DNA from: Lottia gigantea | Taxonomy: Eukaryota > Mollusca > Gastropoda > Lottiidae | Assembly (NCBI RefSeq): GCF_000327385.1 | Contig: NW_008708133.1 | Span: 360,588-424,587 of the forward strand | Reading direction: 5' to 3' | DNA: 64,000 bases | Part shown: positions 54,528 to 64,000 of the stretch, in pieces | How positions within the stretch are numbered: position 1 is the stretch's first letter | Layout of the letters: each line of letters begins with the position of its first letter | Notes under the pieces: model-generated | What the model was told of the DNA's origin: nothing | Seen by the model: the letters and a program-made list of their open reading frames with translations, nothing else | The model's database searches: none | Position numbers and translations under genes: made by a program

Positions 54528-57500
54528 ATGGCCAGTCAACATAATAAATGTATTGGTAATTGTTTCAACAAATATGGTAGAATTATAGCCAATAATCCAT
54601 GGTGGTTTATAATAATACCAGTTATTATATGTGGATTGTTTGGGATTGGACTAATAAAACTTACCAGTGAATCAGATATAGAGACACTCTATGTACCTAT
54701 AAATAGTCAATCTGAAGAAGATAGAAGGACTGTTGAAAAATTGTTTCCTGATAAATCTGATTCAAATTACTTTGTTCAGAGTTTAGCTAGACTTAATATG
54801 TATGGTGATATTATTTTTAAATCCAAAAATGGTGGAAATGCTTTAAGACTTGATGTAATAGATGAAATTAGAAGTGTTGTGTCCAAGGTGAAAGAATTTA
54901 CTATTAATTATAATGGTACAGATATAAATTATTCCCATGTTTGTGCTGTACTTGGTGGACAATGTTTTATAACTGGAGAATACATTCTTCATCCCAATTT
55001 TCTAACTTTATTTGAAACTGAGGACATTACCTATCCAATATGGAGAACTATTAACGGTACTCAAGAGGATGTATCAAAGTCAATGAATGGTATCAGTAAA
55101 AATGGAACATTGCAGTCAGTAATTACCATCAAAATTATCTTCAACCTACGCCAAACTGATGTCGCCATGAGTAAAATATGGGAAGAAAAGTTTGTAACTG
55201 AAATGTCAAATCTCACAACTAATTTAACTGATTTTGTTTTTTCAACATCAACATCTTTGGACAAAGAACTCTCTGCTAACACTGGACAAGATATTACTTC
55301 CTTTTCTTTATCATTTACTGCATTGATAGTTTATGCTTCTTTTGTTGCTTCAAGTGGTAACTGTGTAGCTAATAGAAGTCATTTGGCCCGTGCAGGAGTT
55401 ATGGGGGTAGCATTTGCTATCCTAGCTGCCTTTGGTCTCTGTGCACCAATCGTAAATTTTGTTGACATAGTTGGTGTGATGCCATTTTTAGCATTAGGTA
55501 AGTAATCTATTTCACATTGTAATTATGAATGTTATTGCCAACAATGTCGATGAGTTTACTTTGTGCAATTTCAAATCTCTAACAAAACAATTGACCCTGC
55601 TTTGGGTACTATTTTGCTGAAATATAAAACTTGGTGTGATCTTTGGAATTCATAAGATCTCGGACAAGTTCTAACTTGACGCATTTTCGATGAATGGTTT
55701 TTGAGTTATTGCCCTTGACTTTGTTAAAACGTGTTGAAATTTGTTAAAAATAGTTCGTGAGCAGGATTGAAGCTACAGTTTTCAACCGATTCTGATGAAA
55801 CTTGGTGTGATTATTGGAATTGATAAGATCTCGGACAAGTTCTAACTTGACGCATTTCTGATAAACGGTTTTTGAGTTATTGCCCTTGACTTTGTAAAAA
55901 CGCGTCAATATTTGTTCGTGAGCACAATAAAAGCTACAGTTTTCAACCAAATTTGATCAAACTTGTTATGATCATTGGAATTGATAAGATCTCGGACAAG
56001 TTCTAACTTAAGGTATTTTCAATGAACGCTTTCGGAGATATTTCCCTTGACTTTGTAAAACGCTGCAAAATTTGTTTGTGAGCACAATAGAAGCTACAGT
56101 TTTCAACCGATTTTGATGAAAATTGGTGTGATCAATGGAATTGATAAGATCTCGGACAAGTTCTAACTTGACGATGAACGGTTTTTGAGTTATTGCCCTT
56201 GACTTATGAAAAACGTGTCAAAATTTGTTAGTGAGCACAATAGACGGTACAGTTTTCAACCGATTTTGATGAAACTTGGTGTGATCATTGGAATTGATAA
56301 GATCTTGGACAAGTTCTAACTTGAGATATTTTTGATGAACTTTTTTTGAGTTATTGCCCTTGACTTTGTGAACACGCGTCAAAAGTTGTTTTTTGCCCTT
56401 GATTAGGGCTGTGTGATTTGTTGTATTTGTATAATTGATATTGATGTTAAAAATTTTGTGGAATTACTCAGCATAAATAACTGGCATATATATGTAATTG
56501 AATTCAAACTAATTAAAATTTCTTCAAAATGAAAAAATTCGTACTTTAGTCACTAAAGACTGTTTTATCATTTCTGGCAGCTGCCAGTGGGCGTATGTTA
56601 CCTTGCCTCACAAGCTATCTTAGTAGTATTTTATGTATAATAATGAAAGTTTATTTTAATTTTAGGAGTTGGTATTGATTGTATGTTTGTTATCATGTCA
56701 GAATGGGCAGAACATTATGATGAAACTTCTGTAGAAGATCAAATGGGTGCAACATTGGAGAAATGTGGTGGATCTATTAGTATAGCATCGTTAACTGATA
56801 TCATAGCTTTTCTTATTGGTGTTTCATCGAGTTTTATCAGTATAAGAAACTTTTGTGTTTATACAGGTAACCATTTTCAGTATTACTCATTGAAAAAAGT
56901 CACTTGCTGATCTAATAATGTAGTGTCAGTTCATAGACTGACTTGTAACAGCTGCTTGTGGTTCATTTACCTTGGACAAAATAAAGGGAAACTTTAATCT
57001 CTGTGATAAGCATTGACATCTTTCGAAATCTAACCTTCATCAATGCTGTGCAAGTTGTTAGATGGATCTTGCCAATGAAGCTAGTCTTAAGGTAATAGAG
57101 ACTACAAGTTGCTGTACAATTCTCAAAATCACAATTTGATTTGGTTAGAAATATTTGATGGCAAGGGCAAGAAGGTTCATTTTGACCAGCAAACTATGAT
57201 GCAATACAGGTTAAATTGATCCCTGTACATGTATTAGGAAATAGGGATAAAAATCAGTGACTTTTTAAGCACAAATTTTATTTTGTTTCATTTCAGCCAT
57301 GGCGTTGTTCTTCAGCTTTGTCCTTCACTTAACATTTTTTCTGGGTTGTTTGGCAATTCACGGTAAAAGAGTAAGAGACCGTCGACATTGTGTCACTTGT
57401 CAGAAGATTAATGAAGATCATAAATGTAAGAATGAATGGAAAGTACCAACAAAACGAGAAGATGATGAAAGTTTATGTGAGAAATTACCTCAACTTCTTT

Positions 57501-58648
57501 TGAGAATTTCAATTTCCACGCCCATTATAATAGTTGTTAAGATTGTCATTATAATTTTATTTTTAGGTTATTTAGGTGCATCTGGTTGGGGTATTTATAA
57601 TTTACGACAAGGTTTGCTTTTAAGTAATTTAGTACATGAAAAGTCATATTTTTACAGTTATCAAATATGGAGTCGTGAGAATTATCAGATGGTCTTATCA
57701 ATATCTGTTGTGTTTAAAGATGTTGATTATTTAGACCCAAATCAAGTCTCTGGTATGGAAAAGATCTTAAAGATTGTTGAAGATGATTCTATGATTGCTG
57801 ATGGTTCGTTGATATGCTGGTTTAATGCCTTTAAAAGTAGTGTACCAGGCTTTAATAATGATACAGATAGAAATACATTTATAGCACAGTCACAAAGTTT
57901 CTTGTCGCAAGCAATTGTTTTTTCCAATGATGTTACTTTCATGTCTGATGGGTCTGATATTCTGGCATCAAGATGTCACTTTATAACAGAGGCCATCCCT
58001 GATTCCAAAGACCAGGGCAATCTAATGTTACGTCTAAGGGAGATAACTTCCAAATCTTATTTGAATATTTTCCCGTTCAGTGCTCCATTTATATATTTTG
58101 AACAATATGTAATGGTGTTACCAAGTACCCTACAGACAATGGGTATTGCAGTAGCTTGTATGTTTGTTATTACTATTTTATTTATGCCCCACCCTATCAT
58201 GGTAACACTGGTCACCCTTAATATGTTCAGTATCTTGGCAGGAATTTTAGGTTTCCTTTACTACTGGGATTTATCATTAAGTTCTATCACTATGATACAT
58301 TTAATCATGAGTGTGGGATTTTCTGTAGATTTCAGTGCCCATGTTTGTCATGGTTTCATTTCCTCGGATTCAGTATCCAGACATGAGAGAACTAAAGATG
58401 CATTAAGAGTGTCGGCTGCACCAATTTTAAATGGAGGAATATCATCTCTGCTTGGCATATGCACTCTTATTTGGTCTCAGTCTTACGTCTTCAGATCCTT
58501 TTTCAAAATTATGGTCTTGGTCATAACTTTTGGCTTAGCTCATTCTCTGTTGCTATTACCAGTTGTTTTGTCTATATGTGGTCCAAAGAAAACACAAGGA
58601 AAATCAGAGGATGAAGACGTAGAAGAAGAAAAGAGTCACATGGTCTAA
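54528..58648 (+). CDS. Patched domain-containing (PTCHD3/PTR-like) RND-family membrane protein, three coding exons
   Basis: Exons are 54528-55497, 56666-56866 and 57297-58648. All junctions follow GT-AG (GTAAGT, GTAACC; TTTTAG, TTTCAG) and the joined frame is 840 aa, a usual length for the family. The ATG at 54528 lies six bases inside an exon starting after CAG at 54522, so a 5' non-coding exon should exist upstream. Two RND halves are visible: TM1 near residues 25-45, a large N-glycosylation-rich extracellular domain, TM2-TM6 near 290-415 with FLALGVGIDCMF (D328) spanning the exon 1/2 junction, TM7 near 467-488, a second extracellular domain, and TM8-TM12 near 670-825 with SVGFSVDFSAHVCHGF (D735). 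It ends in an acidic tail. Relatives are related to Patched and are thought to move or sense sterols or lipids at membranes. The substrate here is unknown. The frame is intact, with no break. Confidence 0.93.
55620..56627 (+). repeat. HINE-A copy (A1-type) filling most of intron 1 of the patched-like gene
   Basis: About five units (AAGATCTCGGACAAGTTCTA, TTGCCCTTGACTTTGT, CAACCGATTCTGATGAAACT) run in gene orientation to the 3' end CAGCTGCCAGTGGGCGTATG and TTACCTTGCCTCACAAGC. The 5' end is missing. The element stops about 38 bases before the exon 2 acceptor. Confidence 0.85.
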
Positions 58649-59344
58649 GTTAAATATAGAAAATACATATATGTTGACTTTGCTAGACATAAAACGAACT
58701 AAAATTTCTATCTCTGGTAGAAAATATCCTTGATGTGAACAGGTTCAACTTTTTATCACATTGTGCTTCTTTAGGTCAAAGATCAGGGGTTGAGAAATAT
58801 TGCTGTTCCTTAAGTGTAGTAACCATTGATATTGTTACCCTAGGCTAGACTGTCTGCAAGTTTCAGTGTCACAGGCTAGCGCAATTAATTATTTTTCCTT
58901 AATCCCCATTTATGAGTAGACATCACATCAAATAATGGGAAAAATTTTCAACATATACTATCTATATACTAATCAGGATGCATTCTGTAAAGCTAATTAT
59001 GATTTATAACATATACCGTGTAGTAATAGATCATAGATTATAAAATTGTCCAACATAAACACTTAATATGAGAATTAAGGATCGTATTTGAAATCTCTAC
59101 CCTCATGTTGATTGGTATGCATTGATAAATGGATAATATCTCAGTCAACTTGATTTTTATTAAGTGTCTTTGACTTGTACTTGTAATTTGTTAAATAAAG
59201 CTTGTCAACGCGATTGAAGCTTTACTTACATCCAGTCACGTTGGTACTTAATATTCATAGGAATGTTGATCATATTGGAGTCAAGTTAGAAATTGACAAT
59301 ATCTTTTATGTTTTTTTTTTTTCAATTTTGACTTAAACACAGTG
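58649..59344. other. 3' flank of the patched-like gene, with a possible polyadenylation signal
   Basis: AT-rich sequence after the stop codon. AATAAA at 59194-59199 is the first clear polyadenylation signal I noticed on the gene's strand. No other gene. Confidence 0.45.
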
Positions 59345-60428
59345 CTTTTTATACACCCACATGAAATGGGGGGCGTATATTGCCGTCACCCATGTCCATC
59401 TGTCGGTCGGTCCACAATTGCTCGTAAACACTCTACAAGACACAATTCTTGATGGATTTTGATGAAACTTAGTTCGTTAATCACCCAAGGATAAACCCTA
59501 TTGAAATTCAGCAGAATCGAAAAATATGTAGTATAAGTTATTGCCCTTGTTCTTGAAAACGTGTTCAATTTTTAGCTCGTAAACACTCTAGAAGGGACAA
59601 TTGTTGATGGATTTTAACGAAACTTGGCATGAGTGTTCGTAATCACCCAAGGATGAACCCTATTGAAAATCAGAAGAATTGAAAAATATTTAGTATGAGT
59701 TATTGCCCTTGTTCTTGAAAAGGCGTTCAAGTTTTAGCTTGTAAACACTCTAGATGGGACAATTCCTGACAGATTTTGACGAAACTTGGTTTGAATGTTC
59801 GTTATCACCCAAGGATGAACCCTATTGAAAATCAGAAGAATTGAAAAATATTTAGTACGAGTTATTGCCCTTGTTCTTGAAACACGTTCAATTTTTAGCT
59901 CGTAAACACTCTAGAAGGCACAATTCTTGACAGATTTTGACGAAACTTGGTGTGAATGTTCGTTATCAGCCAAGGATGAACCCTATTGAAAATCAGAAGA
60001 ATTGAAAAATATTTAGTATGAGTTATTGCCCTTGTTCTTGAAACACGTTCAATTTTTAGCTCGTAAACACTCTAGAAGGCATAATTCTTGACAGATTTTG
60101 ACGAAACTTGGTGTGAGTGTTCATAATCAACCAAGGATGAACCCTATTGAAAATCAGAAGAATTGAAAAATATTTAGTTTGAGTTATTGCCCTTGTTCTT
60201 GAAAACGCGTTCAAGTTTTAGCTTGTAAACACTCTAAAAGGGACAATTCCTGACAGATTTTGACGAAACTTGGTGTGAATGTTCCTTATCACCCAAGGAT
60301 GAACCCTATTGAAAATCAGAAGAATTGAAAAATATTTAGTATGAGTTATTGCCCTTGCTCTTTCATATTTTTATTTAAAATCAAAGATGCCAGTGATCGT
60401 ATATTACCTTGCCTGGCAAGCTATCTTT
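59345..60428 (+). repeat. HINE-A copy (A2-type) with both ends
   Basis: The 5' end TTTTTATACACCCACATG with GGGGGGCGTATATTG forms a hairpin. Six units of about 160 bp follow (AGCTCGTAAACACTCTAGAA, GGATGAACCCTATTGAAAAT, GAGTTATTGCCCTTGTTCTT). The 3' end is GTGATCGTATATTACC, stem-loop CTTGCCTGGCAAG, CTATCTTT. Confidence 0.88.
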
Positions 60429-61259
60429 AATAATCTGAAGTATTTTTTTGACCTAGTCATTTTTGTTTGTATTTATATATAAATTTTATCAGTTATTGTT
60501 TATGTTTTATATGTGTATTTACATTAAGCATAATATGTAATATTATATAATAATGTATACAAATTCTGTCACTTAGAATAAAGGTAATTGTCATTGATTG
60601 TCTTGTTATTCTTCTTATAGCAACTTCTCTTTAAATATAACAAAGTAAAGATGGTTTCCACCCAGACTGGATCTTGACCAGAAATCTCTTGTTAGAGTCT
60701 CTATAGACTGACTGAGAAAAAAGGATGCTTAGCAATCAAAAAACGTGTTGTTTTTTTTCTGAAACATATTTGCATAATACCTCTTGAAAATATTTTGAAG
60801 TTGTAACTTGGAGACCAGTGAAAGCAAAGTTTAAGTTGTATGCTAATTTCATTTCATAAACTACAATATATTTGAATAATAACAATTTTGGAGTAAGAAT
60901 TTTTAGGTTGACAGATGAAGAATACTATACTAACTCCCAAAAAAAAAAGACCTAAATTCCCTACAAAACATCCTACATTTCATAAATTCTTACACTTAAA
61001 AAAGACCTAAATTCCCTACATTTCATAAAACATCCTACATTTCATACACCAAAAAACACCTTCAATCAATTTCCTTCATTCCATCAAAAAAGCATATTAA
61101 AAATACTCTTATATAAAATAACATCCTTGTTTCGCTTAACATCCGGTTTTTAATAACCTCGTTTTAAGTAATGTTATTTTCAGTCTAGAAAAAGGGAGAT
61201 AACTCTTGTTTTGAAAAAAAAACAGACTAAATTAATTCATTTAAAAATAGGATGAGTTA
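60429..61259. other. AT-rich interval before the Polinton-like genes
   Basis: No gene. A short direct repeat (AAGACCTAAATTCCCTACA near 60949 and 60999, with CATCCTACATTTCATA) is seen. It could lie near the end of the Polinton-like element, but no terminal inverted repeat can be tested because the other end is outside the window. Confidence 0.4.
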
Positions 61260-61265
61260 AATTCT

Positions 61266-61550
61266 AAAAAACGAACAACACAGATTCGAAGATTATTCGG
61301 GCGACGGTTTCTTTTCTTCATTATTTTCTCTAGGTAAAACAATAATTCCAAAAGTAGCTACCATTGTTTCAAAAAACAAATCACTCATTTCAACCGGAGC
61401 GAAAGCCATCGGCTCAATCGCGGAAGCGGGAAAGAGTATAAGCGACGCAGTGAAAAAGTCTGACGAGTTGAAAGAATTAGAGCTAATAAGAGATCTTCGA
61501 AACAGGAGATTAGAAGAAAGGAAAGGAAAAGGTTTTAAAGTCATAGGATA
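61266..61550 (+). pseudogene. Small hydrophobic/basic Polinton protein remnant
   Basis: The plus-strand translation shows FFSSLFSLGKTIIPKVATIV, then a glycine/alanine-rich helix (GAKAIGSIAEAGKSISDAVK) and a basic tail. Amphipathic proteins of this kind are common next to Polinton and adintovirus structural genes and are thought to be minor virion or membrane-active proteins. I could not place it in a named family with confidence. It ends three bases before the phospholipase ORF. Confidence 0.5.
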
Positions 61551-61553
61551 AAA

Positions 61554-62021
61554 ATGATAGTCGCTCACGCTCCAAAAACTTATTTCGGTTCAGGAGATAT
61601 ACAAAAATCATTGGGTTCTCTTCCTGGATTTCCATGGGCGAAATATCCCGGAGAAAAACATCTTCCCGGTCATAATTACACCGGTCCAGGTAGTAGGTTA
61701 GATCTACGATTAGACGAAAACGATAAACCCAAACTAGGGGAAGAACCAGTCAATAGAGTTGACGCCGCTTCGCTTAAACACGACATACTATACAGAAACA
61801 CAGACATAAACTTCAGACACGAAGCAGACAGACAAATGATAATCGAGCTTGAAAATATTCCAAATCCAACTTTCAAAGAGAGAATGGAAAGAGCATTAAT
61901 CATAAAACTCTTGAAAGCAAAGATGAAATTAGGCATGGGATTAGCGGATGAAATTCACAAAGAATTTAGAAAAACTAAAAACTTTTTAAAAGTAAAAGTG
62001 TTTGAAAAAGATGAAATATGA
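61554..62021 (+). CDS. Polinton-like protein with a parvovirus-type phospholipase A2 domain
   Basis: This 155-aa ORF carries the two hallmark blocks of the parvoviral VP1-unique phospholipase A2: a calcium-binding loop HNYTGPGSRLD (residues 40-50) and the catalytic helix DAASLKHDILY (residues 70-80, with H76-D77 and Y80), followed by EADRQMI (D92), where parvoviruses have ADxxF/Y. In parvoviruses the enzyme lets entering particles breach endosomal membranes. Similar domains are known in adintovirus/Polinton-type elements. A C-terminal KMKLGMG may mark the end of the domain. The ORF is open in this fossil element and is flanked by other Polinton parts in the same orientation. Confidence 0.8.
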   Translation: MIVAHAPKTYFGSGDIQKSLGSLPGFPWAKYPGEKHLPGHNYTGPGSRLDLRLDENDKPKLGEEPVNRVDAASLKHDILYRNTDINFRHEADRQMIIELENIPNPTFKERMERALIIKLLKAKMKLGMGLADEIHKEFRKTKNFLKVKVFEKDEI

Positions 62022-62039
62022 TCAGCCGATTTAATTCAT

Positions 62040-62590
62040 ATGCCAGTCAAAAGAGGATTTAAATATTGCTTAACAGTTATAGATTTGTATACGAGATATG
62101 TATGGGTTATTCCTTTGAAAAACAAAACGGGATTATCAGTCAAACACGCATTTGAAACGATTATGAAACAATCTAACCGACATCCAGAAAAACTGTGGGT
62201 AGATAAAGGAAGTGAATTTCATAACAAAAATATGAAATCTCTGGGATTTGAAATTTACAGCACGCATAACGAAGGTAAAGCTGTAGTAATAGAAAGATTT
62301 AACAGGACTCTAAAAAATAAATTATTCAAAAAATTCACGGAATAAAATATTACCAGTTGTTGTCGATGAATACAATAACAAAATTCATTCTTCTATAGGT
62401 GTCACACCAACAGAGGCCTCGAGTAATCCAAATACTATAAAGTAAATTAACGCGCAACATAACTACGAAAATGAAATAAAGAATTTAAATATCAAACCTA
62501 AATTTAAAGTCGGAGATCGAGTTCGTATTTTCAAATATAAAAGCAAATTCGAAAAAGGTTACGTTGGATACTGGACGAACGAAATATTAA
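62040..62590 (+). pseudogene. Polinton integrase remnant (retroviral-type, rve fold)
   Basis: LTVIDLYTRYVWVIPL (first aspartate), KLWVDKGSEFHNKNM (second aspartate) and VIERFNRTLKNKLF (glutamate region) give the D,D,E core. A later piece with FKVGDRVRIFKYKSKFEKGY fits the C-terminal domain of such integrases. The N-terminal zinc region is not seen. The enzyme would insert element DNA. This copy is broken. Confidence 0.78.
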
Positions 62591-62696
62591 ATTTAAATTT
62601 ATGTTCAAAATATTATTGAATGTGTTTTATCAGAATGTAATACAATTTTTTTCAAACATAAACTACGTATATATTTAAAAAAACCGACTTTTAAAA

Positions 62697-63035
62697 ATGA
62701 ATGAATTTCTCGATAAATATGGAACCGATACAACCACAAACTTTCAACTTATTAGATGGGCAAAAGAGTTAAATATATCACCGTTTTATTATTGTATGAG
62801 AGATGAAATAAATGATCTGAAATATAAGAAAGGTAAATTTTATGCGATAACAAATATACATACTTCCGATCAAAAAGTTCATCATTCTGCTTTGTACAAA
62901 GACTCTAACTTATATTTCTTCGATTCTTATGGATTAGAACCCACTGAAGAGATAATGCAATTGACTAATAAACCAATCAAATGTTCTTCCTTTCAAATTC
63001 AATTACCGGGACAAAAGTTTTGTGGTCAGCTTTAA
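62697..63035 (+). pseudogene. Adenain-like cysteine protease (Polinton PRO)
   Basis: The translation shows FQLIRWAKELNISPFYYCMR (the family's N-terminal block), KVHHSALYKDSNLYFFDSYG with the catalytic histidine and the acidic residue, and PGQKFCGQL with the catalytic cysteine near the end. Adenain-type proteases mature capsid proteins. Family members continue a little beyond the cysteine, so this copy may be incomplete at its C-terminus. The position between integrase and fibre-like protein fits a Polinton. Confidence 0.75.
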
Positions 63036-63106
63036 CTTTGGGTCTTATATCAATTGAGTTTAGGAAAACAGTTCGAAGAAATTGCAATAAATTTAACTCA
63101 ATAAAA

Positions 63107-64000
63107 ATGGCGAACAAGTTTGGATTAGGTTCTTTATCTTTAGAAACTAAAAAACCTAACACTACAACGTGGATTAATAAAGCGAAACCTTACTTCGTGG
63201 ATCAAATCGGAGACACTCTTCAAGGTGATTTAGATATGAACAATTTTAGCATAACTAATTTAAAGTCTCCGGAAAACGATAATGACGCTGTTCACAAGAA
63301 ACATTTACGGGAACAAATAAATTCAATTGAAGTAAATAAAAACCATTTAGAAGATAAAATAAGTAATGTGAAAAGATTCTTCAAACGTCAACTAAATAAT
63401 AAAAATTTTGTTAATGATACTAAACTACAACAAGAGGTACAAAGATTAATAAGTTTTATTCAAAAAGAATTGGTCAACGTAGCGAATAAAACTGAGTTAC
63501 AAAATTTAATTTCATTAATATCTGAATTAGAGGATAAGATTGCAAAACAAAAATTAGACATTCAACAATTGATAGATAACATTCCAGATGAAAATGAAGA
63601 TACGTTTCAACAGGAATTAAATGCTCTGGAAACTAAACTTAACACTGAATTACAAAAAGAACTAACAAATATTAAAAAACAAATACAAAACATAGATGAT
63701 AGCGAAATCAAAACCTATATTCATCAACAAATACAAAACATAGATGATATCGAAATCAAACCCTATATTCAACAACAAATACAAAACATAGATGATAGCG
63801 AAATCAAAACCTATATTCATCAACAAATACAGAACATTGATGATAGTGTTATTCAACAACAGATAACCACTATTAATAACCTAGTTTTAAAACAGGATAA
63901 AAATATAGTTGCATTAGAAAAAAAGTTTCTCAAGAAAGAATCATATTATTTCAATCTTCCATTTAAAAATTTGAGATATTACAATACTTCTATTACTGAT
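63107..64000 (+). CDS. Fibre-like coiled-coil structural protein of the Polinton-like element (runs off the window)
   Basis: An ATG at 63107 opens a frame that stays open to the window end (about 298 codons). Residues about 34-55 read GDTLQGDLDMNNFSITNLKS, followed by NDNDAVHKKHL. This resembles the GDxMxGxLDMxxxxIxNLxxPxxxxDAVxKxY block seen in phage and large-virus tail-fibre proteins. A long coiled coil follows, then three to four 16-aa repeats (IQNIDDSEIKTYIHQQ) encoded by 48-bp tandem repeats at about 63680-63860. A plausible role is a trimeric fibre or attachment protein. Its C-terminal receptor-binding part lies outside the window. Confidence 0.7.
   Translation, partial: MANKFGLGSLSLETKKPNTTTWINKAKPYFVDQIGDTLQGDLDMNNFSITNLKSPENDNDAVHKKHLREQINSIEVNKNHLEDKISNVKRFFKRQLNNKNFVNDTKLQQEVQRLISFIQKELVNVANKTELQNLISLISELEDKIAKQKLDIQQLIDNIPDENEDTFQQELNALETKLNTELQKELTNIKKQIQNIDDSEIKTYIHQQIQNIDDIEIKPYIQQQIQNIDDSEIKTYIHQQIQNIDDSVIQQQITTINNLVLKQDKNIVALEKKFLKKESYYFNLPFKNLRYYNTSITD

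Larger units (their letters stand above)
61260..64000 (+). mobile_element. Polinton/adintovirus-like element, partial (continues past the window end)
   Basis: Five parts lie head to tail on the plus strand: a small hydrophobic/basic protein, a phospholipase A2-type protein, a retroviral-type integrase, an adenain-like cysteine protease and a fibre-like coiled-coil protein. Integrase plus adenain-like protease is diagnostic of Polintons and adintoviruses. DNA polymerase B, packaging ATPase and capsid genes are not in the window and would be expected to the right. The integrase part looks broken while the other parts are mostly open, with about two or three breaks overall, so this is a moderately young fossil. 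Confidence 0.8.

Overview
The window is repeat-dense eukaryotic DNA, most likely from a marine mollusc or another lophotrochozoan. The case for this rests on many copies of a tandem-repeat-bearing rolling-circle element, a Helentron fragment with a fused endonuclease, Penelope, BEL/Pao, Ty3/gypsy and Polinton elements, spliced host genes, and no bacterial-style operons. A run of 50 Ns at 16710-16759 is an assembly gap. Only two host coding loci are convincing: a three-exon patched/RND-family membrane protein gene (54528-58648, + strand, 840 aa when spliced) and one isolated first coding exon of an animal polyketide synthase (8362-8564, - strand).

Layout. 1-1592: tail of a Helentron (helicase plus endonuclease, - strand). 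2774-6436: decayed Ty3/gypsy relic with one LTR. 6856-7256: foldback element. 8362-8564: polyketide synthase exon. 8570-12420: mostly nothing recognisable. 12790-17835: a rolling-circle-type repeat split by Penelope copy A. 17836-19345: LINE relic. 20143-26623: BEL/Pao relic with both LTRs and a 5-bp target duplication. 26680-27526: hAT-like element with an 8-bp duplication. 27848-31948: Penelope copy B, in opposite orientation to copy A. 32730-34330: two adjoining minisatellites. 35041-36500: 360-bp tandem repeat. 36594-43137: a Mutator-like element whose two inverted arms are 2.5-3.2 kb tandem arrays full of CGTCA/TGACG motifs around a transposase remnant. 43640-54508: mosaic of two non-autonomous Helentron-like families (called HINE-A and HINE-B here) and small MITEs. 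54528-58648: patched-like gene. 59345-60428: another HINE-A copy. 61260 to the window end: one side of a Polinton/adintovirus-like element, with a small hydrophobic protein, a parvovirus-type phospholipase A2 protein, integrase, adenain-like protease and a fibre-like protein that runs off the edge.

Relationships. The Helentron fragment is a plausible relative of the machinery that moves HINE-A and HINE-B, since both families carry asymmetric inverted ends and a 3' stem-loop. Nesting gives a relative order, for example Penelope copy A entered an existing HINE-A. Two HINE-A copies end just upstream of splice acceptors of the patched-like gene, so repeat sequence supplies or adjoins its intron ends. 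All family calls come from reading motifs by eye. No database or alignment was run.
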